From Siphonodentalium dalli (Eukaryota > Mollusca > Scaphopoda > Gadilida > Siphonodentaliidae), in contig CP136062.1 of the NCBI GenBank assembly GCA_032622095.1, positions 230,966,578 to 231,030,577 on the forward strand: a stretch of 64,000 nucleotides of DNA, read 5' to 3'. Within the stretch, counting starts at the first letter, position 1. Each line of letters begins with the position of its first letter. A program made the translations under genes and the position numbers. This document shows, one piece after another, positions 35,274 to 45,815 of the stretch. The notes under the pieces were generated by a model. It ran no database searches. It was given only the letters and a program-made list of their open reading frames with translations, and was not told the origin of the DNA.

Positions 35274-35441
35274 CATAAAACGATATCAACAGAGCTAAAT
35301 ACACACAACTCTAATTATCAACAAGCCACTACATAAAACGATATCAACAGAGCTAAATACACACAACTCTAATTATCAACAAGCCACTACATAAAACGAT
35401 ATCAACAGAGCTAAATACACACAACTCTAATTATAAACATT
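35274..35441. repeat. Right-hand remainder of the 45/58-bp minisatellite
   Basis: About three 58-bp units continue the array beyond the MULE-like insertion in the same orientation. Confidence 0.9.
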
Positions 35442-37910
35442 GACTTGACTTGAAACATATTTTATTTGCATAATATACAAAAGGGATTGGGGCACAAGTT
35501 TTTACAACTTATGAAGCCCCTCTCCCAACACAATAAAGCAACACACATGAAATCAAGATGACGATACAAACGTATTTACATGGTGATAAGTTTTGATGTA
35601 CGTAATATGTATTGCCTTCCAGAGATGATCGGGCTAGATCTAGGTTGGCTACTGGCCGTGGAAATTTGTGTTTAAGGACGATTTGAAGTATTTGGTACGA
35701 TTGGCGCGAGTGTTAATATAATTAGGTATTGTTAGTATTTGTATTATGGCGGTAGAAACAATGAAACACTTGTATTCGATTTTTGGTTACTGTTGTGCTC
35801 AGGAAGGCAATACAGATAACTAATCAGAACGAAATGTTCGAATGTGAGGTTTGTCCATATGTGAGGTGACTGCCACGTAACAAATTTTAATTCCGGAAGC
35901 AATTTTAAGTGGATTCGGAAGTAAAACAAATAAGACCATTTAGGGATCAAAACGCTTGGTCGCTGCAATATATTGCTGTGTGATGAGAAATAATTTCTTA
36001 TTTTTTTGGGACGAGACATCGGGTATTCCACACATGAGTTCAGCAGTATCGGTTATTGTGATATTTTCACGGGTCATTTTCACTAGAAATTCGGAGCGCT
36101 CTCTTTGGTACAATGGGCACATGAAGAAATAGTGATAGGCGTCCTCATATCGATTTCCACAGGGACATGCGGGGCTATCAGCAATGAAATTGTTGAACAT
36201 ATCAGATCGGAGTTCACTACAGAAATTACGTATGCGACAATGAACAATGTTGTATTTTCTGCGTCCAGCGTAGAAATGTTGAGGGGGACTGAGCGTGGGA
36301 TCTATCAGGTTCAAGTCGGTTTTAAAGGTAGAAAATTGGTCCGCGTCGGTGATTAATTTGGGAAGTTCATTCCATTCTAAGACTATCACTGGGAAAAAAG
36401 ATTGTTTGAAGTGTTCAGTGTTGCTATAGTATGAATAAAATTTACTGGGACGACGCCAATTATAATCTGCAACTTCATGTGATCTGGGGGGAAGTATGGT
36501 GGATAGATAGGAAGGTGCTAAATTATTAACTATTTTGTAGAGTGCCTGCAATTTATGTATTTGACGTCTTTTGTATAGTGAAGGCCAGCCAACTTCCTGT
36601 AGTACCATATTATCCGAAGCAGAACGGGTGATACCACTGACTATACGCCCAGCGTCGATATGAAGCCGGTAAAGCTTCTCTAACAAGTAATCCGAAGCAT
36701 TGTCCCACACTGCATCCGAGTAATCAAATAGGGGTAATATATATGTTTTGTAAATAATTTCAATGGTTTTCCTGCCAAGTTGATATTTAAGCCGTCGGAG
36801 TTGAGATAGGCGCGAGGCAATTCTTTTGACTGATCCTTCAATATGGGCGTTCCATTTGAGATTTGATTGGAGTTCCAGACCTAAATGTTTATGCTTGTCC
36901 ACGAAGTCAATTGAGTTTCCTACAAAATTTAGGTTCGGTTTCTCTGTTGAGGGCGCAACTAATGAAAAGGACATGCCAACTGTTTTAGTTGGGTTAAAGC
37001 TGACCAGCCAGTTTCTGGACCACGCTGTAATTTTGTCTAAGTCGCTATTCATAGTATGTTCAAGTATATTATGATCAAAGTGGCTGCTCGTGAGGCAGGT
37101 GTCATCCGCATACATTCTCGTTACAGATTCAATACCGTCGGCTAAATCATTTATGTAGACGAGGAACAAAAATGGTCCCAGGATAGACCCCTGTGGCACT
37201 CCTGCTGGGATGATCTCATATTTTGAAAATGTATCATTGACTAGGACTCTTTGTGTCCGGCTATCTAGATAGTCTTCTATCCAATGTAATATGTTTCCTT
37301 CTAATCCGTAAGCATTCAATTTATGAATCAGTCCCCTATGCCAAACCCTTTCAAAAGCTTTGGATATATCACAGAATATAGAACATGTAAATAGTCCTTT
37401 ATCAAGGGATTGGCACAGGTTGTGATATAAGTCTAATAGCTGGTATGTTGTACTGTGACCTGAGAGAAAACCGGATTGATGGAAATACAAGAGTTCATTT
37501 TCGGTGAAAAATTTACTAATCTGTTTCAGAACCATTTTCTCAAAGATTTTGGCTACACAAGGTAGAAGTGAAATTGGTCGGTAATTTTTAGCATCAGCGG
37601 GGTCATCTTTTTTGAAAATCGGGATCACGTTTGCGGATTTCCAGGACTCGGGGAATTTCTCTGTATTGATAGATTTCCTGAATAGAAGGACGAGTGGGCG
37701 GGCTATTGATTTTGCTGTTTCGCGGAGCATTCTAACACTAATCCCATCGTGCCCATGGGCTTTGTTAAGTTTAAAAGATTTTATGGCTAACTCAACTTCG
37801 GATTCTGTGAAAACCAAATCTGGCATAGTGTTTGCGCTGCGTTTCGGAAAGTTAGGCAGATTATGATTCGCGTCATTAATGGTAGAATTTGAAATGAAGC
37901 TGTCGTTCAA
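35442..37910 (-). mobile_element. LINE 2, 5'-truncated, with 13-bp target duplication
   Basis: AATTATAAACATT is duplicated at 35429-35441 and 37911-37923. The minus-strand 3' end has AATAAA-like sequence and a CAAGTCAAGTC tail. The 5' end lacks the endonuclease, as usual after incomplete reverse transcription. It inserted at the edge of the minisatellite. Confidence 0.85.
35940..37910 (-). CDS. LINE 2 reverse transcriptase, open but 5'-truncated
   Basis: An uninterrupted frame of about 656 codons encodes an RT of the Jockey/CR1 group. In order: NYRPISLLPCVAKIFEKMV, HQSGFLSGHSTTYQLL, CDISKAFERVWHRGLIHKL, AGVPQGSILGPFLFLVYIND, the catalytic RMYADDTC and HLGLELQSNLKWNAHI. A C-terminal zinc-knuckle-like CPCG...H-x4-C with EDAYHYFFMC follows near the end. 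The apurinic endonuclease half is missing, and there is no native start. The frame continues upstream past the target duplication into flanking DNA only by chance (to 38129). The lack of stops indicates recent insertion. It is not expected to be autonomous. Confidence 0.85.
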   Translation of the reverse strand: MNDSFISNSTINDANHNLPNFPKRSANTMPDLVFTESEVELAIKSFKLNKAHGHDGISVRMLRETAKSIARPLVLLFRKSINTEKFPESWKSANVIPIFKKDDPADAKNYRPISLLPCVAKIFEKMVLKQISKFFTENELLYFHQSGFLSGHSTTYQLLDLYHNLCQSLDKGLFTCSIFCDISKAFERVWHRGLIHKLNAYGLEGNILHWIEDYLDSRTQRVLVNDTFSKYEIIPAGVPQGSILGPFLFLVYINDLADGIESVTRMYADDTCLTSSHFDHNILEHTMNSDLDKITAWSRNWLVSFNPTKTVGMSFSLVAPSTEKPNLNFVGNSIDFVDKHKHLGLELQSNLKWNAHIEGSVKRIASRLSQLRRLKYQLGRKTIEIIYKTYILPLFDYSDAVWDNASDYLLEKLYRLHIDAGRIVSGITRSASDNMVLQEVGWPSLYKRRQIHKLQALYKIVNNLAPSYLSTILPPRSHEVADYNWRRPSKFYSYYSNTEHFKQSFFPVIVLEWNELPKLITDADQFSTFKTDLNLIDPTLSPPQHFYAGRRKYNIVHCRIRNFCSELRSDMFNNFIADSPACPCGNRYEDAYHYFFMCPLYQRERSEFLVKMTRENITITDTAELMCGIPDVSSQKNKKLFLITQQYIAATKRFDP

Positions 37911-38105
37911 AATTATAAACATTAAACAAGGCAAGTCTTCATCGTCTGTCCAGTTTCGGAATGGTTGTTTCTTGCTACGGTGGCATGCACCCCACGCACA
38001 GCAGGCAAACATACTTATTGTAAAACACTCACAAACCCAACAACGCGCTTCAACGGCATTATAGCATACAAACGTGGGTTGTAGGAGAGGGCTGACACCC
38101 TTTAA

Positions 38106-38487
38106 CCCTTTACCCAACAAACCGGCCAAAACCGGCCAAATAAAGCTTCAACAGCCTAAAATATCTTCGGTCTGTCTCAATAGAACCATACAAATATGGA
38201 TATCATTGGAACCGGCTCATTGACCACATTGTGATGGTTACAGTTATACCCTGTGCCAATGCATTCTCTTATATATGCGAGTCGACCATAGGTCGCCTCG
38301 CATATATAAGAGAATGCATTGGCCTAAACAAAATCTTTTTTTACCATTTTTTCTTACATTCTTTAACAATTTTATAATTTTTAATGTGTTAAGCCAATGC
38401 ATTCTCTTATATATGCGAGGCGACCTATGGTCGACTCGCATATATAAGAGAATGCATTGGCACAGGGCCCTTCTGTTGGGTAAAGGG
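38106..38487. mobile_element. piggyBac-like MITE, copy A
   Basis: The ends CCCTTTACCCAACA...TGTTGGGTAAAGGG lie between TTAA duplications (38102-38105 and 38488-38491). A CCC start with a TTAA target fits piggyBac. Inside are two near-perfect ~68-bp palindromes, each built from GCCAATGCATTCTCTTATAT plus ATGCGAGTCGACC and its complement. No transposase. Confidence 0.85.
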
Positions 38488-38491
38488 TTAA

Positions 38492-38912
38492 AATCTTCCC
38501 GGGGATCATCCCAAACTCCAAACCAGGCCCCTCATTCTTTATCTGGACTTGCGACCAGCAGACTTCATAGAAGTCAGGCGGATTAAAAAAAAAATCAGTT
38601 CAGTTTATAATTAGCTTCAAAATCTCAATATTTCAAGGAAATCTAACTCAAATGAAGTGCCTATTCTGCATGCTTAATTCATGCTATTATAATTTTGTTT
38701 AATTCTTGCTATTATTGTTCATGTATGTTTTATATTATACGTTATGTTTGCAACTGCCCATTGAGGTGTAATTGCAATAAAATCGTTTATCTTGTGTCTT
38801 GCTTGGACCTCTTTATCTGCACTGGAAATGTACAAGTTTTCAATACTCGAAAAAAAATTCAACACACTCAGAAAGTTGGACGAATAACAATAATTGTGAA
38901 AGCTTTAACAAA
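38492..38912. other. No gene recognised
   Basis: AT-rich spacer with a cysteine-rich short frame (38695-38997) of no recognisable family, running into the Helitron. Confidence 0.35.
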
Positions 38913-39319
38913 TCTCATATATATTTTGAAGACCTCTGTATGTTTGTATGTCTGTCTGATATATTTTGAAGACCTCTGTCTGTCTGTATGTCAGTGATAC
39001 AAATCTACGATTGTCGACCGATCGGGACGAAACTTGGTACGTGTGTGTAGTTTGACCAGGCGGTCGTCAACGTCGTATTGGCGAGCCCGTGTGGCGCCCG
39101 CTTCGCGCATGCGCAAACGAGATCTCGGAAATGGGTAGAGCTATCGACTTGAAATTTGCTATGTGAATGTATCTTGCCCCGGATACGAATTTTATCGGGT
39201 CGCCGACCCGTGCGACGCCAGCTTCGTGCATGCGCAGACGAGATCTCGGAAACGGGTAGAGCTATCGACTTGAAATTTGGTTTTTGAATAGCCCGGACAA
39301 CGTCGGGCTCATCGGCTAG
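38913..39319 (+). mobile_element. Non-autonomous Helitron A
   Basis: Starts TCTCATATATATTTTGAAG after A. Ends with the hairpin GCCCGGAC-AAC-GTCGGGC, then TCATCGG and CTAG, before T. The internal GAGATCTCGGAAACGGGTAG and TATCGACTTGAAATTTG occur twice and are shared with Helitron C. Confidence 0.8.
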
Positions 39320-41403
39320 TCTATTATATATTTTGGAAGATCTGTCTGTGTGTCTGTCTGTGTGTTCGCGATGGACTCGAAAACGACCGAACCGAATTCG
39401 ATGAAACTTTGATCTTATATTTGTATCTGACCCTGACAAATTCAGTCATTTCGGCGTTCTCGATTCTGGACTCAGTGATCACAGTATTATATACTGTATC
39501 AGAAAAGCTAAAAAGGAATTCTTTGGCTCCCATAATTATGTTAAATTGAGATGCATGAAAAATTATTCTGATCTCAATTTCATTCAAAAACTTCAAGAAA
39601 TTGATTGGATGAACGTCATTGAATGTGACGACATAAATAGGGCTTGGCACATATTCAAGGAATCACTGTTATCCTTAATAAATGAAGTAGCTCCGATCAA
39701 AGAAGTCAGGATTAGGCGGAGTACGGATGACTGGATGGACGATGAAATTCTTTCCCATATAAAACAAAGAGACTCACTATTAAATAAATTCAGGAAATCC
39801 AAAGATTTGGCTATTTTTGACTCGTACAAAACACTCAGAAACAAAGTCCAACACCTTGTTAAAAATGCTAAACTGTCACATTTCAGAAATAAAATTGAGG
39901 AAAACAAAAACAACCCAAAAAACCTTTGGAAATCTCTTCAGAAACTTGGCACTCCTTCAAAAAAGGGCGCAAAGACAAATAATAGTGTAGGTCTAAAAAT
40001 AGATGATGAAGTCTGTTTCAACAAACAGAGTATAGCTAAAGACTTTAACCTCTTTTTCTGTAGTATAGCTAGTAACCTGGTTGCGAAACTTCCAAAAGCA
40101 CCTGGTATAATTTGTAAAGAATCCATTATCAGATTCTATAAAGAGAAAATAGGATCAAAACAATTTCACATTTCGGTAATATCGGATTCTGAAGTTTTGG
40201 AATTACTACAGAATTTAAGTCCATCCAAGGCCACCGGACCTGACCTCATTCCTGCAAGATTTCTAAGAGATGTGCCCATATCCTTGCTTCTCCCCTGACT
40301 CATATTATAAATTTATCGATCCATCTGGGCCAGGTCCCAAATGAATTGAAAATGGCCAGGGTTGTACCCATATACAAGAAGGGTGACAAGACACAGACTG
40401 GAAATTATCGTCCCGTATCAGTGCTAAATTTAGTATCCAAAGTTCTAGAGAAAATCGTTTACAAACAAATTGAAACATATCTAACAAATGCAGAACTTCT
40501 ATATGGCCATCAATCTGGCTTCAGACCTGGTTACTCCACAGATACTTGTCTCCTATATCCCACTGACCACATTCGTCAGGAAATGGACAAAGGAAATATG
40601 ACAGGAATGGTTCTAATTGATCTTCAGAAGGCTTTTGATACCGTCGACCATGAAATTTTACTGTCAAAACTTAGTGCAATTGGATTTGATAAAATATCTC
40701 TGACATGGATGGAGTCTTATTTAACAAATAGAATGCAAGCAGTGGATATATATGGTACTCTATCCAAATTTGAACGTATCACCTGTGGAGTCCCTCAAGG
40801 ATATTTCTTAGGCCCCCTTCTTTTCCTACTCTATGTGAACGATGCTAGCCAGGCTGTGGATTGTCACCTTCTTCTATATGCGGATGACTCTGCCCTTTTG
40901 GTTTCAGGTTGTGATGTCCGCGCTATTGAGCAGAGGCTCAGTTCAGAAATGAATAAACTGAAATTATGGTTGGTTGACAACAAATTGTCCTTACATTTAG
41001 GGAAAACAGAATAAATTCTGTTTGGGTCTGGAAAGAAACTTGTAAAACACTCTGAACTGAGGGTCTGCTGCGATGGCGTTGACATCGCACCAACTAAATC
41101 TGTTAAATATCTGGGGGTGTTCCTCGATCAGAGGCTAAATGGTGAAATGATGGCAGAGCATGTTCTAAGTAAGGTAAATGCAAAACTGAAATTTTTGTAC
41201 AGAAAAGCAAACGATCTGAATGAAAAATGCAGAAAACTTCTAATTAATGCTCTTATTCAATGTCATTTCGACTCCTCTAGTGGTTTTTGGTTCTCTAGTC
41301 TGACAGTAAAAACCAAAAAGCGTCTTCAAGCATCTCAAAACAGACTTGTCAGATTTATCATGAAACTAGATCGCATGACTCATATTGGTTATAATGAATT
41401 TAA

Positions 41404-41887
41404 AGGTACTCAATCCGATAAAACTCATCTCAATTACTATTTCAATGGCTTCGATGGTCAAAAATATTTGATTCGAGTCGAGTAAGTCACCCATCAAAGC
41501 TCAGATTTGTTAGATATCGATTTTAGAAATCTATTATTTTTCATTATCGGGAATTCTTTCTGGCCCAGTACGTAGTCAAAATTGCGTGATTATATTACCA
41601 CTTGATTTTAGAGTTATCCATCCTTGTCTGTTTGAATAGAGTTTTGGTGTAATCATCTCGAGCAGGTTTCAAAATTGACGGCAATTATTAGTACTCATCT
41701 CGAGAATTTAACAAATTTCAAAAATCAATACTTAATAACTCTGAGCTTTGTTTGATGGGTTCCTCGACTCGAATCAAATATTTGTTACCCCCAAAGCCAA
41801 AGAAATAGTAATATATAGGACCCTCTGATCGGATTGTTGTTGTTGGAATCTGTTGAGATGGGGACCCTCTTTACGGATTGAGTACCT
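41404..41887. mobile_element. T2/Kolobok-like MITE, copy 3
   Basis: 484 bp, ends AGGTACTCAATCCG...CGGATTGAGTACCT, TTAA at 41400-41403 and 41888-41891. It is more diverged than copies 1, 2 and 4, with a small insertion in the centre. Confidence 0.9.
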
Positions 41888-41900
41888 TTAAACATGTTAA

Positions 41901-42368
41901 AGGTACTCAACCCGATAAAACTCCTCTCAATTACTATTTCAATGGCTTCGGGGGTCAAAAATATTTGATTCGAGTCGAGGAAGTCACCCATCAAAGCTCA
42001 GATTTGTTAGATATCGATTTTAGAAATCTATTATTTTTCATTATCGGGAATACTATCTGGCCCAGTACTCAATCAAAATTGCGTTAAATTACCACTTGAT
42101 TTTAGAGTTATTCATCCTTGTCTGTTTGAATAGATTTGGAGTACACATCCAGAGCAGATTACGGCAGTTATTGGTACTCATCTCGAGAACATAACAAATT
42201 TGAAAAATCAATATATAATAACTCTGAGCTTTGTTTGATGGGTTCATCGACTCGAATCAAATATTTTTTACCCCCAAAGCCAAAGAAATAGTAATATAGG
42301 ACCCTCTGATCGGATTGTTGTTGTTGGAATCTGTTGAGATGGGGACCCTCTTTACGGGTTGAGTACCT
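41901..42368. mobile_element. T2/Kolobok-like MITE, copy 4
   Basis: 468 bp, standard ends, TTAA at 41897-41900 and 42369-42372. Only TTAA-ACATG-TTAA separates it from copy 3. It is nearly identical to copies 1 and 2. Confidence 0.9.
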
Positions 42369-42712
42369 TTAAATGGCTTCCAGTGAGTGATAGGGTAGAC
42401 TTCAGAAAAATACTGATGGTACTAAAAATCTCGGAAAAGAAAGCTCCAGCATATCTAGATAATAATTTTATATTAGCTAGTACTCATTGTACATATGTAA
42501 CTCGATCAGGGACCCTGAAATACTCATTACCCTCTGTAAAATCCAAGGGCATCCACAGTTTCTATTATACAGGAGCGAAACTGTGGAATGGTCTAGATAA
42601 AGTATACCATACTCGTGCCCCTTTTGATCTCAAACACTGGAAATTTTGCATTAAACAACACCTACTAGAGAAATTGATGAAAAGAGAAGAAAATCCATTT
42701 GCCTTTTACTAG

Positions 42713-43474
42713 GAACAATCTATTTTATCATCTTTTAACTAGAATTTCCTCAATACAGCAGTTCAATTTATATTGTAATGTACGATGACAGTATTTGGCC
42801 AGTTGCATATATTGTTACTGCTGCCTGTATTTCGGGTTTCCATCTTTCGGTCATGGACAGACCAGTCCAAAGCCGGCCATACATGGCAGTGGTGCGTATA
42901 TGCAGGTGGCGAAGGGCTGTTGAAGTTACATTACTTACGTATTGACTTATTTTATTAGCTTTTCCTCTCCATATAAGTCTCGTTCTGAAATGGCTTTTAT
43001 TTAATTTATATTTTAAATACTTTTATACATTGTGCTCCGAAGTTTCGAACTTCACTCACTGCCCATGTGCCGAAAGCCACCAGGGACCGCAATGGAATTA
43101 ACTTCTCATTTAGGGAACTTTTTGCGTTATCCATGATGGTCTCCGGTCACATGAGTATTTCTATTTTTATACAGATTTCTGCCACATAATTTACCTTATA
43201 TTCTGACGGCAACCACTATAAAATAAAACGAATTAATTCTTGAGAAAATTGATATATCCTCTTACGGTATATATCAATTATTTACATAGTCTGAACTTTA
43301 ACTGTCTCATCAGAACCCAACATATATCATATTTATATTTAATATAAACTATTATAATTATAATATATGTATATACTGTTGTGTATTATATTGATTCAAC
43401 TTGTAAACATACCCATAATATGTATTCATGTACACATGTATAACCTGAACTATCAAAATAAAATCTAATCTAAT
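42713..43474 (+). other. LINE 1 3' untranslated region
   Basis: Non-coding, between the LINE stop and its ATCTA tail. It contains a local palindrome (TTGATATATCCTC...GAGGTATATATCAA-like, near 43250-43280). Confidence 0.55.
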
Positions 43475-44003
43475 CTATGTGGGGATACTTTCGGCCGTGG
43501 AGTGGTATGGGCCTGTTAATTTGCCCGTGCGACGTGACATTGACCTTGAAATCGGGTCATTTCAAGGTCGAACGCCCGAGTATGACGGGATTTCGATGAA
43601 AATTAGTGTCTGGGGATATTTTCGTATGGAGAGTGTCGTAAGCCTATTCGTTTGCCCGTGCGACGTGACCTTGAAATCGGGTCAATTCAAGGTCAAATCG
43701 CGAATTTTGATGGGATTTCGACGAAATTTGATACGTGGGGTTACTTTTGTCCACTGAGTGTGTTGGACGGGTCGAGTCGTGACCCCGACCTGACCTTGAC
43801 CTTCAAAATTATCAATTCGAGGTCAAATCGGGTAAAACCGGATGTATTTCGACGGGTACTTTTGTCCGGGCAGTGTTTTGGACGGGTCAAATCGTGACCC
43901 CACCTGACCTTGACCTTCAATATGGACAATTCAAGGTCAAATCACGCAATTCGCCGAAAAGCAGAGGGGAAACAGCCCGGACGAAGTCGGGTCCACCTGC
44001 TAG

Positions 44004-44264
44004 TATAATATATTAGAAAACAATTGGCAGCCAAAATAATTAACTGATGTGACAGAGAATTTAAATGAAATAGTGACTGAACAACTGCCTGACATTCGAA
44101 GAGCCCTCCACGGTGGCGGGGATTTCTTCTTTGAAAGTCAGACCTTCTTTGAAAGTCAGACACAACATTTGGACAAACATGACATCAGAATAACGAGACT
44201 TCTTAATTCCAAACTTAAACTGATTGACAATTAGCAACATCTACTAAAAGAGCGGTGTGATATA
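44004..44264 (+). other. Spacer between Helitrons B and C
   Basis: A short frame (44049-44234) holds a directly repeated FFESQT and a DIRITRLLNSKLKLIDN tail. It may be a relic of an unidentified gene or element into which Helitron C inserted. Not recognised. Confidence 0.3.
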
Positions 44265-44993
44265 TCTATTATATATTTTGAAAGATCTGTGTGTGTGTGT
44301 GTGTGTGTGTATCTGTCTGTCTGTGTGTAATCGATGGACTCAAAAATGGCTGAGCCAATTTCGATGAAACTTGGTATGTGGGGGTATTTTCGGGTCAGGA
44401 GTAACATAGGCCTATTGATTTTCAGATCCGAGGTCAACTTTTCACGTGCCGAGGTCAAATCTGTTTTTACGCCGTTTTGCGCTAATATATTTCAGTTCGG
44501 TGCTCACAAATCGATTCGATATAGCGCGAATAATAAATTGCCAGTCATATAATTTGCACGGTTAGAATCTGTGGCGCTTCATCTTTCCAATGATGCATCA
44601 CACGCCTGTGTACGTTTAAAGTTTCTACCTTAATTATCGGGAAGAACGCAGGACCATGCTTCGCTCATCGAAAATCATTGCGTAAATATATTACGCCATC
44701 AACATATCGTGACGTGATCGCGTTAACTCTTATCCGGCCGATGTCGCGTTAACTCATCACCGGCCGAGGTATCCGCAAATGACATTGGGCTATATATCTC
44801 GGAAACGGGTGGAGCTATCGACTTGAAATTTGGTATGTGAATGTATCTTGCCCCGGATACGAATTTTATCGGGTCGCCGAGCCCGTGCGACGCCAGCTTC
44901 GCGCATGCGCAGACCAGATCTCGGAAACGGGTGGAGCAATCGACTTGAAATTTGGTTTTTGAATAGCCCGGACGAAGTCGGGTCACCTTCTAG
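44265..44993 (+). mobile_element. Non-autonomous Helitron C
   Basis: A|TCTATTATATATTTTGAAAG at the start, a (GT)n run at about 44288-44310, and the hairpin GCCCGGAC-GAA-GTCGGGT, CACCTT and CTAG at 44993, before T. The 5' half matches Helitron B. The 3' half matches Helitron A (ATCTCGGAAACGGGTGGAGC), so it is a mosaic. Confidence 0.85.
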
Positions 44994-45232
44994 TAATTTA
45001 TATATCTGTTCCATCTGTACCAATTTCCTACATATCTTCTAAGCTGACTCGGATAAGAAACGCTCTTTATTACTGAACCCCGTAAAATGCCGTGTACAAT
45101 ATGTGACAAACGAATCACCAATCATCTCTCAGATATTCGATTAGATAATTATTTTTTGTGTTGCAAAGTATTTCAATTTACCTGACCGTGGTGTAAGATT
45201 CCATTTCAGCTTTCAGCCAATCGTACAAACAC

Positions 45233-45535
45233 ATGGTAATTTTAACCGAGGAGGATGAAACTAAATCAAAACGCTTGGAACGCGAAAATCAATTATTCAA
45301 TCGCAGAAATGTTGAAATCGCAAGCATTTTCAAATGCAATTACGCAGAATTAAACTCTCAATTGCATGAGATTCTTGACAAGCGACTGATTATAGCTTAC
45401 AGAAAATATCCAAGTTTGTGCGACATGCTTGTTCGATCAAAGTGCGTCATGTTGAAAAATAACTTGATCAGCAGTACTTCTCGTAATCTTAAACTCATTA
45501 GCGAATTCCAAAGATATATTTATGTAATAAATTGA
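45233..45535 (+). pseudogene. Possible Penelope-like element fragment
   Basis: A 100-codon frame ends ...IIAYRKYPSLCDMLVRSK followed by a short tail. The pattern (P)-x-I-A-Y-R-R/K-x-P-S/N-L-x-D-x-L-V-R-S/A-K is one I associate with the region after RT in Penelope-like and related elements. No RT palm motif or GIY-YIG domain is seen, and the upstream sequence has stops. It could instead be a host exon. Family assignment is an inference. Confidence 0.35.
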
Positions 45536-45734
45536 GCCAGCCATCTGAGCCAGTGCTACTTAATTTTTTCAACAAAAAAATAACTTTAAATTCGTCTGAC
45601 TTGTACGAAGTCTTCTGGTCCCAAGCCCAGATAAAGACTGAGGGGAGTTTAACAAAGTCAAAACAATTCAGTATTACTGTAATTAACAAAGAGACCAAGT
45701 ATAAACAGTCGAGTAAGCGGTAGTTAATTAACAC

Positions 45735-45815
45735 CTTGATTAACGCCTTATATATAGAGCTATACGGCCAATGTTCTGTTCGTATGTGTTCGTTGTTTAG
45801 TAGCTTTGTATTCAA
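45735..45815 (-). repeat. Paralogous empty site of LINE 4
   Basis: The reverse complement reads CTACTAAACAACGAACACAT...AACATTG...TATAAGGCGTTAATC. It joins the sequences that flank LINE 4 on the left (20296-20327) and right (22575-22600) with no LINE between. Confidence 0.65.

Larger units (their letters stand above)
39412..42712 (+). pseudogene. LINE 1 endonuclease-reverse transcriptase (broken)
   Basis: The first residues DLIFVSDPDK and DSGLSDHSIIY are the end of the AP endonuclease, including the SDH catalytic histidine block. Then come a long linker (39546-40298), a frameshift near 40300, and RT blocks NYRPVSVLNLVSKVLEKIV, HQSGFRPGYSTDTCLL, DLQKAFDTVDHEILLSKL, CGVPQGYFLGPLLFLLYVND and LLLYADDSALL. 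A TAA at 41012-41014 precedes the thumb (KYLGVFLDQRLNGEM). The C-terminus continues after the MITEs from WLPVSDRVDF to FAFY at 42712. It is CR1/Jockey-group in character. The YADD box is intact, but the ORF is broken several times. Confidence 0.85.
39412..43474 (+). mobile_element. LINE 1, 5'-truncated, nested in Helitron B
   Basis: The copy begins inside the endonuclease domain and ends with AATAAAATCTAATCTAATCT, a signal plus short ATCTA-type tail. Its boundaries were placed by comparing the two Helitron B halves with intact Helitron C. Two MITEs interrupt its ORF (41404-41887 and 41901-42368). Confidence 0.8.
39320..44003 (+). mobile_element. Helitron B, split by LINE 1
   Basis: It begins TCTATTATATATTTTGGAAG immediately after the CTAG of Helitron A and proceeds to CGATGAAACTT near 39411. 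The continuation TATGTGGGGATACTTTC is found near 43475, after LINE 1. Helitron C keeps these two parts contiguous. It ends with the hairpin GCCCGGAC-GAA-GTCGGGT, CCACCTG and CTAG at 44003, before T. Confidence 0.8.

Noticed and set aside
37911-38129. N-terminal 73 residues of the LINE 2 ORF as part of the LINE protein
   Set aside because: They lie outside the 13-bp target duplication, in flanking DNA and a piggyBac-like MITE terminus. The open frame is accidental.
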